Origin: Chitinophaga varians | GTDB taxonomy: Bacteria; Bacteroidota; Bacteroidia; Chitinophagales; Chitinophagaceae | NCBI RefSeq assembly: GCF_012641275.1 | Contig: NZ_JABAIA010000001.1 | Coordinates: forward strand, 2,666,001 to 2,730,000 | Length of the DNA stretch: 64,000 nt | Reading direction: 5' to 3' | Shown: positions 1 to 8,898 of the stretch, piece by piece | Layout of the letters: every line of letters begins with the position of its first letter | Numbering within the stretch: the first letter of the stretch is position 1 | Made by a program: the position numbers and the translations under genes | Notes under the pieces: model-generated | What the model saw: only the letters and a program-made list of their open reading frames with translations | Databases searched by the model: none | Told to the model about the DNA's origin: nothing

Positions 1-186
1 ACCATTCCCGTCTTTTGCCGCAGGGTCTGGTGCGTAGCCCATTTGCGATACAAAATAACCGTTTTTCCAGGCAACTACACTTTCGGGAGATTGCAGGCCC
101 TTGATAGTCCGGCGGCCGGTGACCTGCGCAAGGGAAACAGTGGTTGCCAGTATGCCAGCCAGTAACAGAAGGATAGATCTTTTCAT
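1..186 (-). CDS. Secreted beta-propeller (SMP-30/gluconolactonase-like) protein, 3' part beyond window
   Basis: Only the first 62 codons are present, read leftward from an ATG at 186-184. They encode a signal peptide (MKRSILLLLAGILATTVSLAQ) and then a segment closely matching the start of the neighbouring gene at 325-1209 (PESxVAWKxGYFVSQ in both). The two genes are tandem paralogues in the same direction. A TAnnTTTG-type -7 element (complement of caaaaata, 205-212) lies just upstream and is repeated at the same relative place before the neighbour, so the duplication included the promoter. Function follows the neighbour: a periplasmic or secreted six-bladed propeller with unknown substrate. 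Confidence 0.75.
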   Translation of the reverse strand, partial: MKRSILLLLAGILATTVSLAQVTGRRTIKGLQSPESVVAWKNGYFVSQMGYAPDPAAKDGNG

Positions 187-204
187 GCGTATAGGATTAT
201 CTTT

Positions 205-212
205 CAAAAATA
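205..212 (-). promoter_or_regulatory. Putative -7 promoter element of the partial propeller gene
   Basis: The minus strand reads TATTTTTG, which fits the Bacteroidota -7 consensus TAnnTTTG, and lies 19 nt upstream of the ATG. The same octamer followed by similar bases precedes the paralogue at 1227-1234. No convincing -33 element was identified. Confidence 0.4.
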
Positions 213-293
213 AACACCAGTCCTGCGCTGTCAATTGTACCCAACCACGACTGCAGAGACATCTGACCCCAACTGTTCCGCCTAAACGAAACA

Positions 294-316
294 GGGAAAC
301 CGGAGACCGGTTTCCC
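294..316 (-). terminator. Perfect hairpin after the propeller gene at 325-1209
   Basis: gggaaaccgg and ccggtttccc form a 10-bp perfect stem with a 3-nt loop, just past the stop codon of the minus-strand gene. There is no clear U-run, so it may be a weak terminator or an mRNA-end stabiliser. Confidence 0.45.
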
Positions 317-324
317 ATATGTTG

Positions 325-1209
325 TTACTGATGAGAAAGGAAGGACAGCTTTTTCAGCGGCCACACCTCCATCTCTCCGTCCAGCATTACCGGTATCAGC
401 AACGCCTGGTGCCGTTTGTCCAGTGCAATATCAGCAGGGGAATGGATGACCTTCATGCTTTTAGACGTTCCTGCTTTCAGGTCGTATACGTGCAACAGAC
501 CTTCCTTGGGTCCCTTTACTGTAATCCAGTCAGACAACAGCAGGTGGGTGGCATCCAGCTGAACAATCCCGTCAAACAAACCGACAGGGGAGTTCTTTAC
601 CGGCTGAAAAACATCATCGGCCCTGTCCACGCTCCGGTGAAACAGCTGCCCGGTCCCGTTCATTTCCGGCCCCATGGAACATACATACAGCTGATCAGCC
701 GCTTCATCATAGGTGACACCGTTGGCAACCACAATATTGCCCAGCAGCTTCACATCTGCCGTACGGGGATTCACCAGCAGAATATCGCCCGTAACACAAT
801 CGCTGACTACCAGCAGGCTGTCATGCACCACGGTAAGGTCATTGAGCTGCCGGTTTTTACCTTCCGGAATGAGATCAAAAACCTTTTTCCGGCTGTCGAT
901 ATCATACCCTTTGAGATGGTCCATATCGGTCACATACAGGGTATGACCCATTATTTCCAGGCCCTTGGGAGCATTCAGGGTATCGTTGAAATAGCGGGCA
1001 GACTGTACTTTTCCGGCTTTCACCCAGGCAATGCTGCCGTCGCCGTCCTTAACAAAGGCGTCCGGCCTGGGGCCGATCTGCGACACAAAATAACCGTCTT
1101 TCCAGGCCACCGCGCTTTCCGGCGTGGCCAGGCCGGTAATGGTCTGCTGTGCGTGAATGGTGGTGGAAGCTAACATACCAGCCAGTAAAAGGGGAGTCAT
1201 TATTTTCAT
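325..1209 (-). CDS. Secreted SMP-30/gluconolactonase-like beta-propeller protein
   Basis: A 294-residue protein with an N-terminal signal peptide ending near HAQ (residue 21). The rest is made of short beta-rich repeats typical of SMP-30/gluconolactonase and NHL-like propellers (LNAPKGLEIMGHTLYVTD, LNDLTVVHDSLLVVSD, VANGVTYDEAADQLYVCS, SPADIALDKRHQALLIP). Family members bind a divalent metal and often hydrolyse lactones, but the substrate cannot be read from the sequence. It is a tandem paralogue of the partial gene at 1-186. A hairpin at 294-316 follows the gene and a -7-like element precedes it. The fold is fairly sure; catalytic activity is not. Confidence 0.75.
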   Translation of the reverse strand: MKIMTPLLLAGMLASTTIHAQQTITGLATPESAVAWKDGYFVSQIGPRPDAFVKDGDGSIAWVKAGKVQSARYFNDTLNAPKGLEIMGHTLYVTDMDHLKGYDIDSRKKVFDLIPEGKNRQLNDLTVVHDSLLVVSDCVTGDILLVNPRTADVKLLGNIVVANGVTYDEAADQLYVCSMGPEMNGTGQLFHRSVDRADDVFQPVKNSPVGLFDGIVQLDATHLLLSDWITVKGPKEGLLHVYDLKAGTSKSMKVIHSPADIALDKRHQALLIPVMLDGEMEVWPLKKLSFLSHQ

Positions 1210-1226
1210 ACGAATAGTTTAGGCTA

Positions 1227-1234
1227 CAAAAATA
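1227..1234 (-). promoter_or_regulatory. Putative -7 promoter element of the propeller gene
   Basis: The minus strand reads TATTTTTG, matching TAnnTTTG, 18 nt upstream of the ATG at 1209. It is the counterpart of 205-212, which supports duplication of gene plus promoter. Confidence 0.4.
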
Positions 1235-1299
1235 AACGCCTGTACCGCGACAGAAGTTGTGTACAACAAAGCATTACTTATGAATATCAAAGTACAGGA

Positions 1300-1332
1300 A
1301 AAAAAGAAGGCCGGAGTATGAGTACTCCGGCC
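1300..1332 (-). terminator. Rho-independent terminator of the efflux operon
   Basis: ggccggagta (1309-1318) pairs with tactccggcc (1323-1332) around a 4-nt loop. On the minus strand the stem is followed by TTCTTTTTTTCC. It lies downstream of the last gene of the pump operon. Confidence 0.8.
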
Positions 1333-1378
1333 ATTACCTAAACCTACAACTGTTACACTGTTAGTAACATATCTTCAA

Positions 1379-4300
1379 TTAGTTATTGTGAATTTCGCTT
1401 AACGGCACTTCTTCGTAGGAAGCCACCATCCGTTGTCTGATATAACGTTTGGTAGACAGTTTGCCTATGCCGAATCTGGCCATGACCTTATCTACCACCA
1501 TGTATACCACCGGCACTACGATCAGGGTGAGGAACATGGAGCTGATGAGGCCACCGATAATAACCCACGCCAGACCATTTTTGGTAGAAGCCACGCCACC
1601 GGTAGCCAACGCAATCGGCAACATACCGATCACCATCGCGATGGTGGTCATCAGGATAGGCCTCAAACGTGCGTTGTTGGCGTGTATCAGCGCGTCAAAC
1701 GTACTTTGGCCCTGCTCTTTCATCTGGTTGGTAAAGTCCACCAGGATGATCGCATTCTTCGCCACCAGACCAATCAACATGATCATACCAAGGATGGTAA
1801 AGATGTTGAGCGTATTGTTGGTCAGCGCCAGTGCCAGCAAGGCACCGATGATCGCCAGCGGTATGGAGAACAGTACCACAAACGGATAGATGTAGTTGTC
1901 ATACAGCGCCACCATGATCAGGTACACCATCACAATGGAGATCAGCAAAGCTGCGCCCAATGTGCCGAAGGAGTCGCCCTGGTTTTCCGCATCGCCACCA
2001 AACACGAAGTTGATGCCGGTTGGTTTTTCCATTTTCGCCAGTTTGGCGGCAAATTCCTGTGTTACAGTACCGGAGGGGCGTCCCATTACCTGTGACTGTA
2101 CAGACACGGAAGTGTTTTTATCCCTTCTTTCCAGGTGGCTGGGGCCGGAGCCTTCTGTCACCGTAGCAAACTGCGACAACTTGATCAGCTGGCCTTTATC
2201 GTTCACTACCTGAATGTTGGCCACGTCCTGAAGGTTCTTTTTATTGAAATCGTCGAAACGGATGTTGATATCATATTCATAATCACCCTGGCGGAACTTC
2301 ACTTTAGAATCATCTGCCGTACCACTGAAAGCGGTTTGCATGGTACCACCCACCATATCGAGGGTGAGGCCCAGCGCGGCCATCTTATCACGGTCCACCT
2401 GCACGTTGATTTCCGGGTTACCTTCTTCCACAGACAGTTTCACCTCGCTGGTACCGCTGATGGTTTTCAGCGTGTCCATGGCTTTTTTCGCGAAGCTCAT
2501 CACGCTGTCCATCTCACTGCCCATGACCACCAGTTCTACCGGCGCTCTTTCTGCCGTACCCATGATGCTCACATCGGTTGTTTTCACTTTCACACCGGGC
2601 AGGAGCGCCTTCAGTTCTTTCTTCACTTTGGCAGCATAGATATCAGAGCTTTCGGTACGTTTTTCCAGCGGCACCATGATCACGGTGATCTCTGATTTAT
2701 AGGCGGTGGACTGGGAGGTACCAAAACCGTCTTCACTGGTCTGGCCTACAGTGGTGATCAGCCTTTCCACCTCCGCTTTTTTATTGAGATATTGTTCCGC
2801 AGTACGGGTAGCCTGGTTAGACTGCTGTACAGAAGCGTCTTTGGGCATTTCCAGCATTACGATGAACTGACCGCGGTCGCCTTTCGGGATAAACTCACCA
2901 CCGATATATCCTTTACCAATCAGCATAAAGGAAGCAAACAGCAGGCCTACGGAGGCTATCAGAGTAATGGCCTTGTGTGCCAGCGCCCATCTGAGGATAC
3001 CGGTCATCCACAGGGTAAAACGATGTAATTGTTTTTCAAACCACAGGATGAATTTCTCGAAGATATTTTTTCCGGTGATGTGTTCCAGCTTACCAAAACG
3101 GGACGACAGCAGCGGCACGATCATAAAGGAAGACAACAAGCTGAGCATGGTAGAGATCATCACCACCACACAGAACTCACGCAGGATCTTCGATACCAGC
3201 TCGTTGGTCAGGGAGATCGGCAGGAACACCACCACAATTACCAGGGTAATGGAGGTAACGGTGAAGCCTATCTCTTTCACACCATCAAATGCTGCACGGA
3301 CACGGTTTTTGCCCATCTCCATGTGACGGTAAATATTCTCCAGCACCACAATGGCGTCATCCACCAGGATACCTACCACCAGCGACAGGCCCAGCAATGA
3401 CATGAGGTTGAGGGAGAAGCCCATCAGTTTCATGCCAATAAACGTAGCGATCAAAGACGCCGGAATGGAGATCATAACGAATATGGCACTACGAATACTG
3501 TGCAGGAACAACAGCATCACCACGGCCACCAGGATTACCGCCAGCACCAGGTCATGTATCACGGAGTCGGCAGATTCCAGCGTAAAGTCGGAAGAGTCGT
3601 TGGCCACCAGTATCTTGAGGCCATTGGCCGCGTAGTCTTTCTCTACCTGTGCGATAGCCTTCTTCATTTCCTCACTCACCGTTACCGCGTTGGCGTCGGT
3701 TTGTTTCTGTACCTGGAGGGCAATCGCGTTTACACCGTCTACCCGGGCGATACGCTCTGCATCTTTTTGGGCGTCCTGTACGTCGGCCACGTCCTGCAGG
3801 CGGATCTGGCTGCCTTCGGCGGTGGTTTTCAGTACGAGGTTACGCAGCTGGTCCACGTTTTTATATTTACCGGCCAAACGGATCAGGATCTGTTCATTGG
3901 CTGTTTTCACCTTACCGGTAGGGAAGTCCATGTTGGCATTGGTAACCGCCTGGCGTACCTGTAGGATAGACATGTTATAAGCCTGCAGTTTGTCGGGGAT
4001 TACGTTTACCTGTATTTCACGTTCCTGGCCACCGATCAGCGAAACCTGCGCCACGCCTGGCAGGCGGGACAACAGTGGTTGCAGTTTCTTGTCTACCAGG
4101 TCATAGAACTTTTTATCATCCATTTTAGCGGTGGCAGACAACGTCATGATCGGCAGGTCATCAAGCGAAAACTTATTGAGGGATGGTGGTTTCGCATCGC
4201 CCGGAAGGTCGGCCAGGATGGCGTTTACCTTACGTTGCGCATCCTGGAGCGCGATGTCCACATTCGCATCGTTATTCAGCTCTACGGTGATCACGGAAAG

Positions 4301-4561
4301 GCTCTCAGAAGATTTGGAAGTGATCTTCTTGATTTTTTCCATGGAAGCGATCGCATCTTCTATCTTTTTAGTGATGGTACTTTCCACTTCATTGGGCGAA
4401 GCACCGGGGTATACCGTCGCAATGGTGACGATCGGGGAGCTGAACTTGGGCAACAGCTCATAGTTCAGCGATTTATAACTCATGACGCCCAGCAGCGTAA
4501 GGATGGTGAACACCACCACCACGATCGTGGGCCTTTTTATGGAAACTTCAGTAATCTTCAT
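1379..4561 (-). CDS. RND-family (HAE1-type) efflux pump inner-membrane transporter
   Basis: A 1060-residue protein, the usual length for AcrB/MexB-type proton-driven exporters. It begins with the characteristic MKITEVSIKRPTIVVVV first membrane helix, followed by a large periplasmic porter loop, a TM2-6 block, a second loop and a second six-helix block. The proton-relay acidic pair is visible in the fourth helix region (LVVGILVDDAIVVLENIYRH). The second half has the matching GLVAKNAIILVDF segment. It is the distal gene of a five-gene operon, 21 nt after the membrane-fusion protein gene, so transporter, adaptor and outer-membrane channel are all encoded together. Substrates are not predictable. 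The two TetR genes at the operon head suggest drug- or metabolite-responsive control. Confidence 0.95.
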   Translation of the reverse strand: MKITEVSIKRPTIVVVVFTILTLLGVMSYKSLNYELLPKFSSPIVTIATVYPGASPNEVESTITKKIEDAIASMEKIKKITSKSSESLSVITVELNNDANVDIALQDAQRKVNAILADLPGDAKPPSLNKFSLDDLPIMTLSATAKMDDKKFYDLVDKKLQPLLSRLPGVAQVSLIGGQEREIQVNVIPDKLQAYNMSILQVRQAVTNANMDFPTGKVKTANEQILIRLAGKYKNVDQLRNLVLKTTAEGSQIRLQDVADVQDAQKDAERIARVDGVNAIALQVQKQTDANAVTVSEEMKKAIAQVEKDYAANGLKILVANDSSDFTLESADSVIHDLVLAVILVAVVMLLFLHSIRSAIFVMISIPASLIATFIGMKLMGFSLNLMSLLGLSLVVGILVDDAIVVLENIYRHMEMGKNRVRAAFDGVKEIGFTVTSITLVIVVVFLPISLTNELVSKILREFCVVVMISTMLSLLSSFMIVPLLSSRFGKLEHITGKNIFEKFILWFEKQLHRFTLWMTGILRWALAHKAITLIASVGLLFASFMLIGKGYIGGEFIPKGDRGQFIVMLEMPKDASVQQSNQATRTAEQYLNKKAEVERLITTVGQTSEDGFGTSQSTAYKSEITVIMVPLEKRTESSDIYAAKVKKELKALLPGVKVKTTDVSIMGTAERAPVELVVMGSEMDSVMSFAKKAMDTLKTISGTSEVKLSVEEGNPEINVQVDRDKMAALGLTLDMVGGTMQTAFSGTADDSKVKFRQGDYEYDINIRFDDFNKKNLQDVANIQVVNDKGQLIKLSQFATVTEGSGPSHLERRDKNTSVSVQSQVMGRPSGTVTQEFAAKLAKMEKPTGINFVFGGDAENQGDSFGTLGAALLISIVMVYLIMVALYDNYIYPFVVLFSIPLAIIGALLALALTNNTLNIFTILGMIMLIGLVAKNAIILVDFTNQMKEQGQSTFDALIHANNARLRPILMTTIAMVIGMLPIALATGGVASTKNGLAWVIIGGLISSMFLTLIVVPVVYMVVDKVMARFGIGKLSTKRYIRQRMVASYEEVPLSEIHNN

Positions 4562-4582
4562 GTTGCAAGAATTGGTTCACGC

Positions 4583-5659
4583 TTATTTATTGCCACCCTG
4601 TACTACTACTGGTGTACCATCTGTAAGGTTGATCTGTCCGCTGGTGATCACGGTATCGCCTTCGTTGAGGCCTCCCCGTATTTCCACCTGGTCACCGATG
4701 ATCTGGCCGGCTGTCACTTTGCGTTTTTTAGCCACTTTACCTTCCATCACATATACCTCGTTGCTGTTCACACCACCGATGAAGGCCGTGCGGGCAATGA
4801 ATATGGTTTTAGCTGCAGTAGGCGTTTCAAAGTGGGCAGTACCGTACATGCCTGCTTTCAGTTCTTTGCCTGCCACGTTGCCGACTTCCATTTCAACCGG
4901 GTAGTTGAGGGAGTTGTCGCCTTTCGCAGCGATGAAGGTGATAGTGCCTTCATAGCTGGCTTCGGGGAACACATTGGAAGTCACTTTTACTTTCTGTCCT
5001 TTCTTCAGGGTGACTACCTGCGCTTCCGGTACGGCTACGGCCAGTTTCAGCCGGGACACGTCCACAATGTCAAACATTTTATTACCGGGGGAGAGATAGG
5101 CGCCCTGTTCCACATATTTTTTGTTGATAACACCGGAGATAGGCGCTTTCACGTAAGTATCGCTGACACGACGGCTGGACGCTTCATATCTGGTTTTAGC
5201 GATGTCATACTGCAGTTTCACATCATCTACCTGTTTCTGGGTAACGCCACCGGTTTTAAAAGCGGCTTCATATCTTTCTTTATCCACCCTGAGCTGATCG
5301 AGGTTGGCTTTTGCAGAAGAGAGGTCTGTGTTTACGATCTCAGCGTCAATGTAGGCGATGGCCTGGCCTTGTTTTACCACGCTGCCTTCATCTACCAGCA
5401 GACGGGTAATACGGCCGGAGGTTTCGGCGAGGTAAGACAGTTCACGGATAGGAGCGAAGTTGCCATTGGCCAGGAAACCCTGGGAGAAATCGTTGGTGGA
5501 TACCCGTTGTATCAGTACGGGCACATCGCCGCTATTACTTTCTTTTACAAACGCTGTTTTAGCTTCATTGGCTTTTTTATTGGCGTTAAGCTTCCACATG
5601 ATCAGCACCACTGCACCTACTGTTACCAAGCCCCAGATAATAAACTTTTTCATCTGCAA
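4583..5659 (-). CDS. RND efflux periplasmic adaptor (membrane fusion protein)
   Basis: A 358-residue HlyD/AcrA-like adaptor. An N-terminal membrane anchor (IIWGLVTVGAVVLIMWKL) is followed by the first lipoyl half (SGRITRLLVDEGSVVKQGQAIAYID), a coiled-coil hairpin with Lys/Glu-rich heptads, the second lipoyl half (VSDTYVKAPISGVINKKYVEQGAYL), a beta-barrel domain and a C-terminal membrane-proximal domain ending GGLNEGDTVITSGQINLTDGTPV. It should bridge the transporter at 1379-4561 to the TolC-like channel at 5720-7078. It lies between them in the same operon, 60 nt after the channel gene. There is no lipobox, so anchoring is by the N-terminal helix. Confidence 0.93.
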   Translation of the reverse strand: MQMKKFIIWGLVTVGAVVLIMWKLNANKKANEAKTAFVKESNSGDVPVLIQRVSTNDFSQGFLANGNFAPIRELSYLAETSGRITRLLVDEGSVVKQGQAIAYIDAEIVNTDLSSAKANLDQLRVDKERYEAAFKTGGVTQKQVDDVKLQYDIAKTRYEASSRRVSDTYVKAPISGVINKKYVEQGAYLSPGNKMFDIVDVSRLKLAVAVPEAQVVTLKKGQKVKVTSNVFPEASYEGTITFIAAKGDNSLNYPVEMEVGNVAGKELKAGMYGTAHFETPTAAKTIFIARTAFIGGVNSNEVYVMEGKVAKKRKVTAGQIIGDQVEIRGGLNEGDTVITSGQINLTDGTPVVVQGGNK

Positions 5660-5719
5660 TAATTTGTGTGTTTATATCCGCCACAGTTGCGGTCTATCGT
5701 TTTATTCGTTGTATTGGTT

Positions 5720-7078
5720 TTAGTTAAGCAGTTCTTTCAGGACACCTTTGCTTTTGATGATATCCAGTTCTGCCATTTTATATTGAAGCAGTGCTTCGTT
5801 GTAGCTGTTTTGCGCATCCGTGAGGGATGTTTCTGCGTTGAGCAGGTCTGTCAGGCTGGCGAGACCGAGTTTGTAGTTATTCTGGGTAGAATAATACACT
5901 TCGTTGGCCAGGTCTACGTTCTCCTTCTGGGTGTGGATAGTAGACAGGTTAGTGCGGACCTGCAGTTTGGCGTTTTCGTAGTCTGTGTTCAGACTGAGTG
6001 ATATTTCCTCTTTCTGTTTGGCCAGCTGGCGCAGGGCCACATTTGCCTGGCTCACTTTCGCACGGCGGCCGAAACCATCAAAGATGGGGATGTGCAGCGA
6101 CAGGCCTACGGCCGCGGCGCCATACCAGAAAGTAGCGTTGGCAGGATCATTTTTAGAGAACAGGAACTGCTGGCTCATCCCATTGTAGGAATAGCGGCCG
6201 AAGAGTGACAGGGAAGGATAGTACTCTGCCAGGTAGGCTTTTTTCTGGAACTCCTGCAGTTGTTGTTGTTTCTGTACGAGCTTAAATTCTGTTCTGTTTT
6301 CCAGGTTCATATCATCGTACTGCAATACGCCGGCTGCTTTGGTTTCAATCTCTTTGAGAGAAGCGCGCGGGATGGTAAAGCTGGACTGCATCGGCATGCC
6401 CATCACCCGTTTCAGGTTGTTGGCCTGAGTAGACGCGCTGTTGAGCAGTTGCGTGAGCTGGGTTTTGTAGTTGGTCAGGTTTACCTTGATACGGTCCAGG
6501 TCAATTTTTTTGGCGAGGCCGTTTTCGTATTGTGACTGGGTAGCATTCACCAGCTGGGTAAGCTTTTCGATATTGCTGTTCACGGTCACGATTTTTTCCT
6601 GTAATACCAGCAGCTGGTAATAAAGGCCGGACACGTTATAGATTACGTCTTCGGTGGATTTCTGCGTTTGCAGGGTATAATATTCTTCCCCGGCTTTAGC
6701 CGCTTTCAGGCCTGTAAATACAGCCTGGTTAAAGATCTGCTGGTTCAGTTCTGCGCCTACCGCGGCGGTATACTGGGTACCGAAGGCGATGGTCAGGGAG
6801 CTGTCTGGTTTACCGATAACGGTGCCAGGCAGAAGTGACTTCGGCAGTTTCAGGTTATCTGTATAGTTAGCATTACCAGTGATCTGCGGAAGGGCTTGTG
6901 CGCGTACTTCCTGTGTTTTGAATTTTCCCATTTCCTCTTCCATTTTTGTTCTGGAGAGTTGCTGGTTGTTATTCAGTGCAAACTTCAGCGCTTCCTGCAG
7001 TGTCAGTGGCGCCTGAGCGTAGGCATGCAATCCCCCTATCCCCATTAAGAGGATAAGCGTTAACTTTAATCGCTTCAT
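5720..7078 (-). CDS. TolC-family outer-membrane efflux channel
   Basis: A 452-residue protein with a signal peptide (ending LHAYAQ) and two repeats rich in long amphipathic helices of the outer-membrane efflux (OEP) family. The first opens with PLTLQEALKFALNNNQQL. The family's C-terminal repeat pattern is visible in LGLASLTDLLNAETSLTDAQNSYNEALLQYKMAELDI. It should form the trimeric outer-membrane duct of the pump encoded downstream. It follows a TetR gene by 10 nt, so all five genes are probably co-transcribed from upstream of 8321. Confidence 0.93.
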   Translation of the reverse strand: MKRLKLTLILLMGIGGLHAYAQAPLTLQEALKFALNNNQQLSRTKMEEEMGKFKTQEVRAQALPQITGNANYTDNLKLPKSLLPGTVIGKPDSSLTIAFGTQYTAAVGAELNQQIFNQAVFTGLKAAKAGEEYYTLQTQKSTEDVIYNVSGLYYQLLVLQEKIVTVNSNIEKLTQLVNATQSQYENGLAKKIDLDRIKVNLTNYKTQLTQLLNSASTQANNLKRVMGMPMQSSFTIPRASLKEIETKAAGVLQYDDMNLENRTEFKLVQKQQQLQEFQKKAYLAEYYPSLSLFGRYSYNGMSQQFLFSKNDPANATFWYGAAAVGLSLHIPIFDGFGRRAKVSQANVALRQLAKQKEEISLSLNTDYENAKLQVRTNLSTIHTQKENVDLANEVYYSTQNNYKLGLASLTDLLNAETSLTDAQNSYNEALLQYKMAELDIIKSKGVLKELLN

Positions 7079-7088
7079 ACGTTGATAG

Positions 7089-7703
7089 TTATTCTTCTTC
7101 TTTGATTTGCAGATACTGGTTTACCAGCTTATGGCCTTTGATAGTGGCAATGCCCAGTATAAAATGTGCAGTGACTTGTTCCATCACAGCCGGCATATCG
7201 AATGTGTCCGGCGGGTACTGAAGCTGATCGAAGGCCGCGTCCAGCTGCAGCTGGCGCATACGGGCCATCACGTTCAGATCGAGGTTTTGCCGGTACAGGC
7301 CTTCCGACATGCCTCTTTTCAGATTTTCTGTAATGCCGTACAGGATACAGTCCCGCTGGAAGTTCTCAATATTTTTCCAGGTGTCCGGATGATATTTTTG
7401 TAGTTCAAACAACATGACCGGGTTAAACGATCTGGCCATATTGGTAATATACTTCATGCTGCGCACCAGTTCGTCGATAGCATTTTCCGCGTTGGCGTGT
7501 GTTTCCTTAAAAAATGTGCTGTGCGTGTCCAGCAGCTGTTGCATGCCTTCGTCGATCAGCGATTGTTTATCGGAAAAATGTTCATACACTGTTTTCTTGG
7601 ACATCCCGCAGTCACGGGCAATATCAAACATCGTCACTCCTTTCACGCCGTATGTTCTGAACAGTTTTAGCGCCACCTCCTTGATTCTTTCCCTCGCTAC
7701 CAT
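7089..7703 (-). CDS. TetR/AcrR-family transcriptional regulator (proximal to pump)
   Basis: A 204-residue protein. The N-terminal TetR helix-turn-helix is clear (ALKLFRTYGVKGVTMFDIARDCGMSKKTVYEHFSDKQSL, about residues 12-50). It is followed by a divergent all-helical ligand-binding domain. It sits 12 nt after a second TetR gene and 10 nt before the TolC gene, so it is probably part of the operon it regulates. Two unlike TetR repressors in one pump operon suggest that two signals are integrated, but neither ligand can be guessed. Confidence 0.9.
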   Translation of the reverse strand: MVARERIKEVALKLFRTYGVKGVTMFDIARDCGMSKKTVYEHFSDKQSLIDEGMQQLLDTHSTFFKETHANAENAIDELVRSMKYITNMARSFNPVMLFELQKYHPDTWKNIENFQRDCILYGITENLKRGMSEGLYRQNLDLNVMARMRQLQLDAAFDQLQYPPDTFDMPAVMEQVTAHFILGIATIKGHKLVNQYLQIKEEE

Positions 7704-7715
7704 GATCTTTTCTCT

Positions 7716-8321
7716 TTATGCTTTCATCGCGTTAATGAAAAAATCCACTAACAGTTTCTGTTTCTCTATAACCAGTTCAAATGTTTCTTCGTCCAGCTCT
7801 TCGTCGTTGGAAAAGTGGTCGGGCACGGAAAACCGCAGCCCAACAAGGGACTGCACCAACAAATCTGCTGTCTGTTCAGGACTGTCTACGTTAAACTCCC
7901 CGGAAGCAACACCCGCTTTGATCACCTGTGTTGTCAACGCTATTTCAATCTGTTTGGCCTTTTTCACACCTTCCTGGAAAACAGTAGGGCCGTCTTTTTG
8001 TATTTTAAAGATCTCCAGCCGGCAGAACTTACTGATGAAACCCTTCTTCACATCGATGATGTCATGCAGCGCTTTCGCGGCTGACGTGATGTTAGTGGCC
8101 ACTTTATGCATCTCTGCAAAATAGAGCTCGGCTATTTTCTCCAGCACGGCCAGGTGCATGGCTTTTTTGTCCGGAAAATAATAATACAGGGATGCCTTGG
8201 AGCAATGAAGATCATCTGCGATCTCATTCATCGTGGTCTTACCTGCGCCATAATGAGTAAAACGCTTCAGAGCCGCCTCAAGGATCTTATCCCTCATTTC
8301 GTCTTTATTCTCTGTATGCAT
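7716..8321 (-). CDS. TetR/AcrR-family transcriptional regulator (operon head)
   Basis: About 201 residues from the ATG at 8321. A longer in-frame start at 8405 would add 28 residues of unlikely sequence. The shorter start is preferred because a -7-like element (minus strand TAATTTTG, 8351-8358) and a repeat lie immediately upstream of 8321, and because about 200 residues is the normal family length. The N-terminal HTH reads ALKRFTHYGAGKTTMNEIADDLHCSKASLYYYFPDKKAM. The C-terminal helical domain is of the TetR_C type. As first gene of the efflux operon it is the likely autoregulator, using the inverted repeats at 8321-8337 and 8422-8438. Confidence 0.85.
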   Translation of the reverse strand: MHTENKDEMRDKILEAALKRFTHYGAGKTTMNEIADDLHCSKASLYYYFPDKKAMHLAVLEKIAELYFAEMHKVATNITSAAKALHDIIDVKKGFISKFCRLEIFKIQKDGPTVFQEGVKKAKQIEIALTTQVIKAGVASGEFNVDSPEQTADLLVQSLVGLRFSVPDHFSNDEELDEETFELVIEKQKLLVDFFINAMKA

Positions 8322-8438
8322 TAACTTTTTGACTTTTTTAGTTTCAAGGTCAAAATTAGGAAGTTTTTTCAATATAGAAGGGACATTGGTTGTTTTAACA
8401 GGCATTTAACTTTTCGATGACAAAAGTCAAAAAGTCAA
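8321..8438. promoter_or_regulatory. Promoter/operator region of the efflux operon with a 17-bp inverted repeat
   Basis: ttaactttttgactttt (8321-8337) recurs in inverted orientation at 8422-8438, where the complement reads ttgactttttgactttt (16 of 17 identical). The copies start about 100 bp apart and bracket a -7-like element at 8351-8358 (TAATTTTG on the minus strand). Each half contains two gactttt-type units. This is a plausible operator pair for one or both TetR proteins downstream; binding itself is inferred. Confidence 0.5.
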
Positions 8439-8800
8439 CTTTAATAGTCTGGACACTGCTGATCTATTCAGCCCGGAGGAAGAAAATTGGCAATAAAAAC
8501 ATCTACCAGTAAGGATTACGGCAGATTTTCACAACAATAAAATTATCATGTAAAAAATCAGGGGTCAAAGGTGGATATCATCCTCAACTTTAGCTATCCA
8601 CTATTAACCTCTGGGAAAGGGGGCACTTTTTATCCGATCTAACTTATCCACATAACCGGTATTTGCCCTTCGGGCGATGCCTGTCTTTTGCTCCCATCTC
8701 CCGGGTACGGAGAAAACCCGGAGGCCTGTTGAAGTTTTCGAGGCCAACACCTAATATACTCAATATCATCACTGCCCAAACAGCCCAAAACACAATGTGG
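8439..8800. other. Intergenic stretch without a supported gene
   Basis: No coding sequence here looks real. Short frames exist around 8644-8866 on both strands, but they have no recognisable domain and overlap a GC-rich palindrome and terminator. Apart from the operator copy at its left edge I see only ordinary intergenic sequence. Confidence 0.5.
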
Positions 8801-8853
8801 CCCAGGGCTTCAGCCCTGGGAAAAAAATGGGGCCAACCATTCCGGCCGGCCCC
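8801..8853 (-). terminator. Terminator of the aminotransferase gene, adjoining a 20-bp palindrome
   Basis: ggggcc (8829-8834) pairs with ggcccc (8848-8853). On the minus strand the stem is followed by ATTTTTTTCCC, a good intrinsic terminator for the gene at 8899-10158. Directly beyond it is a near-perfect palindrome, cccagggct-tc-agccctggg (8801-8820), which resembles the short palindromic repeats that occur in many copies in some genomes. Copy number cannot be judged from one window. Confidence 0.6.
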
Positions 8854-8898
8854 ACAAGGCATATAAATTAAATAAAATAGCTAAATGATCAAATCATC

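Noticed and set aside
4079..5662. A 527-codon plus-strand open frame opposite the efflux genes
   Set aside because: It lies antisense to two genes with clear domains (RND transporter and adaptor), and its translation is low-complexity and His/Phe-rich, as expected for an antisense shadow.
8644..8866. Overlapping short frames on both strands between the TetR and aminotransferase genes
   Set aside because: They coincide with a GC-rich palindrome and a terminator and have no domain or plausible start context; more likely repeat-derived.
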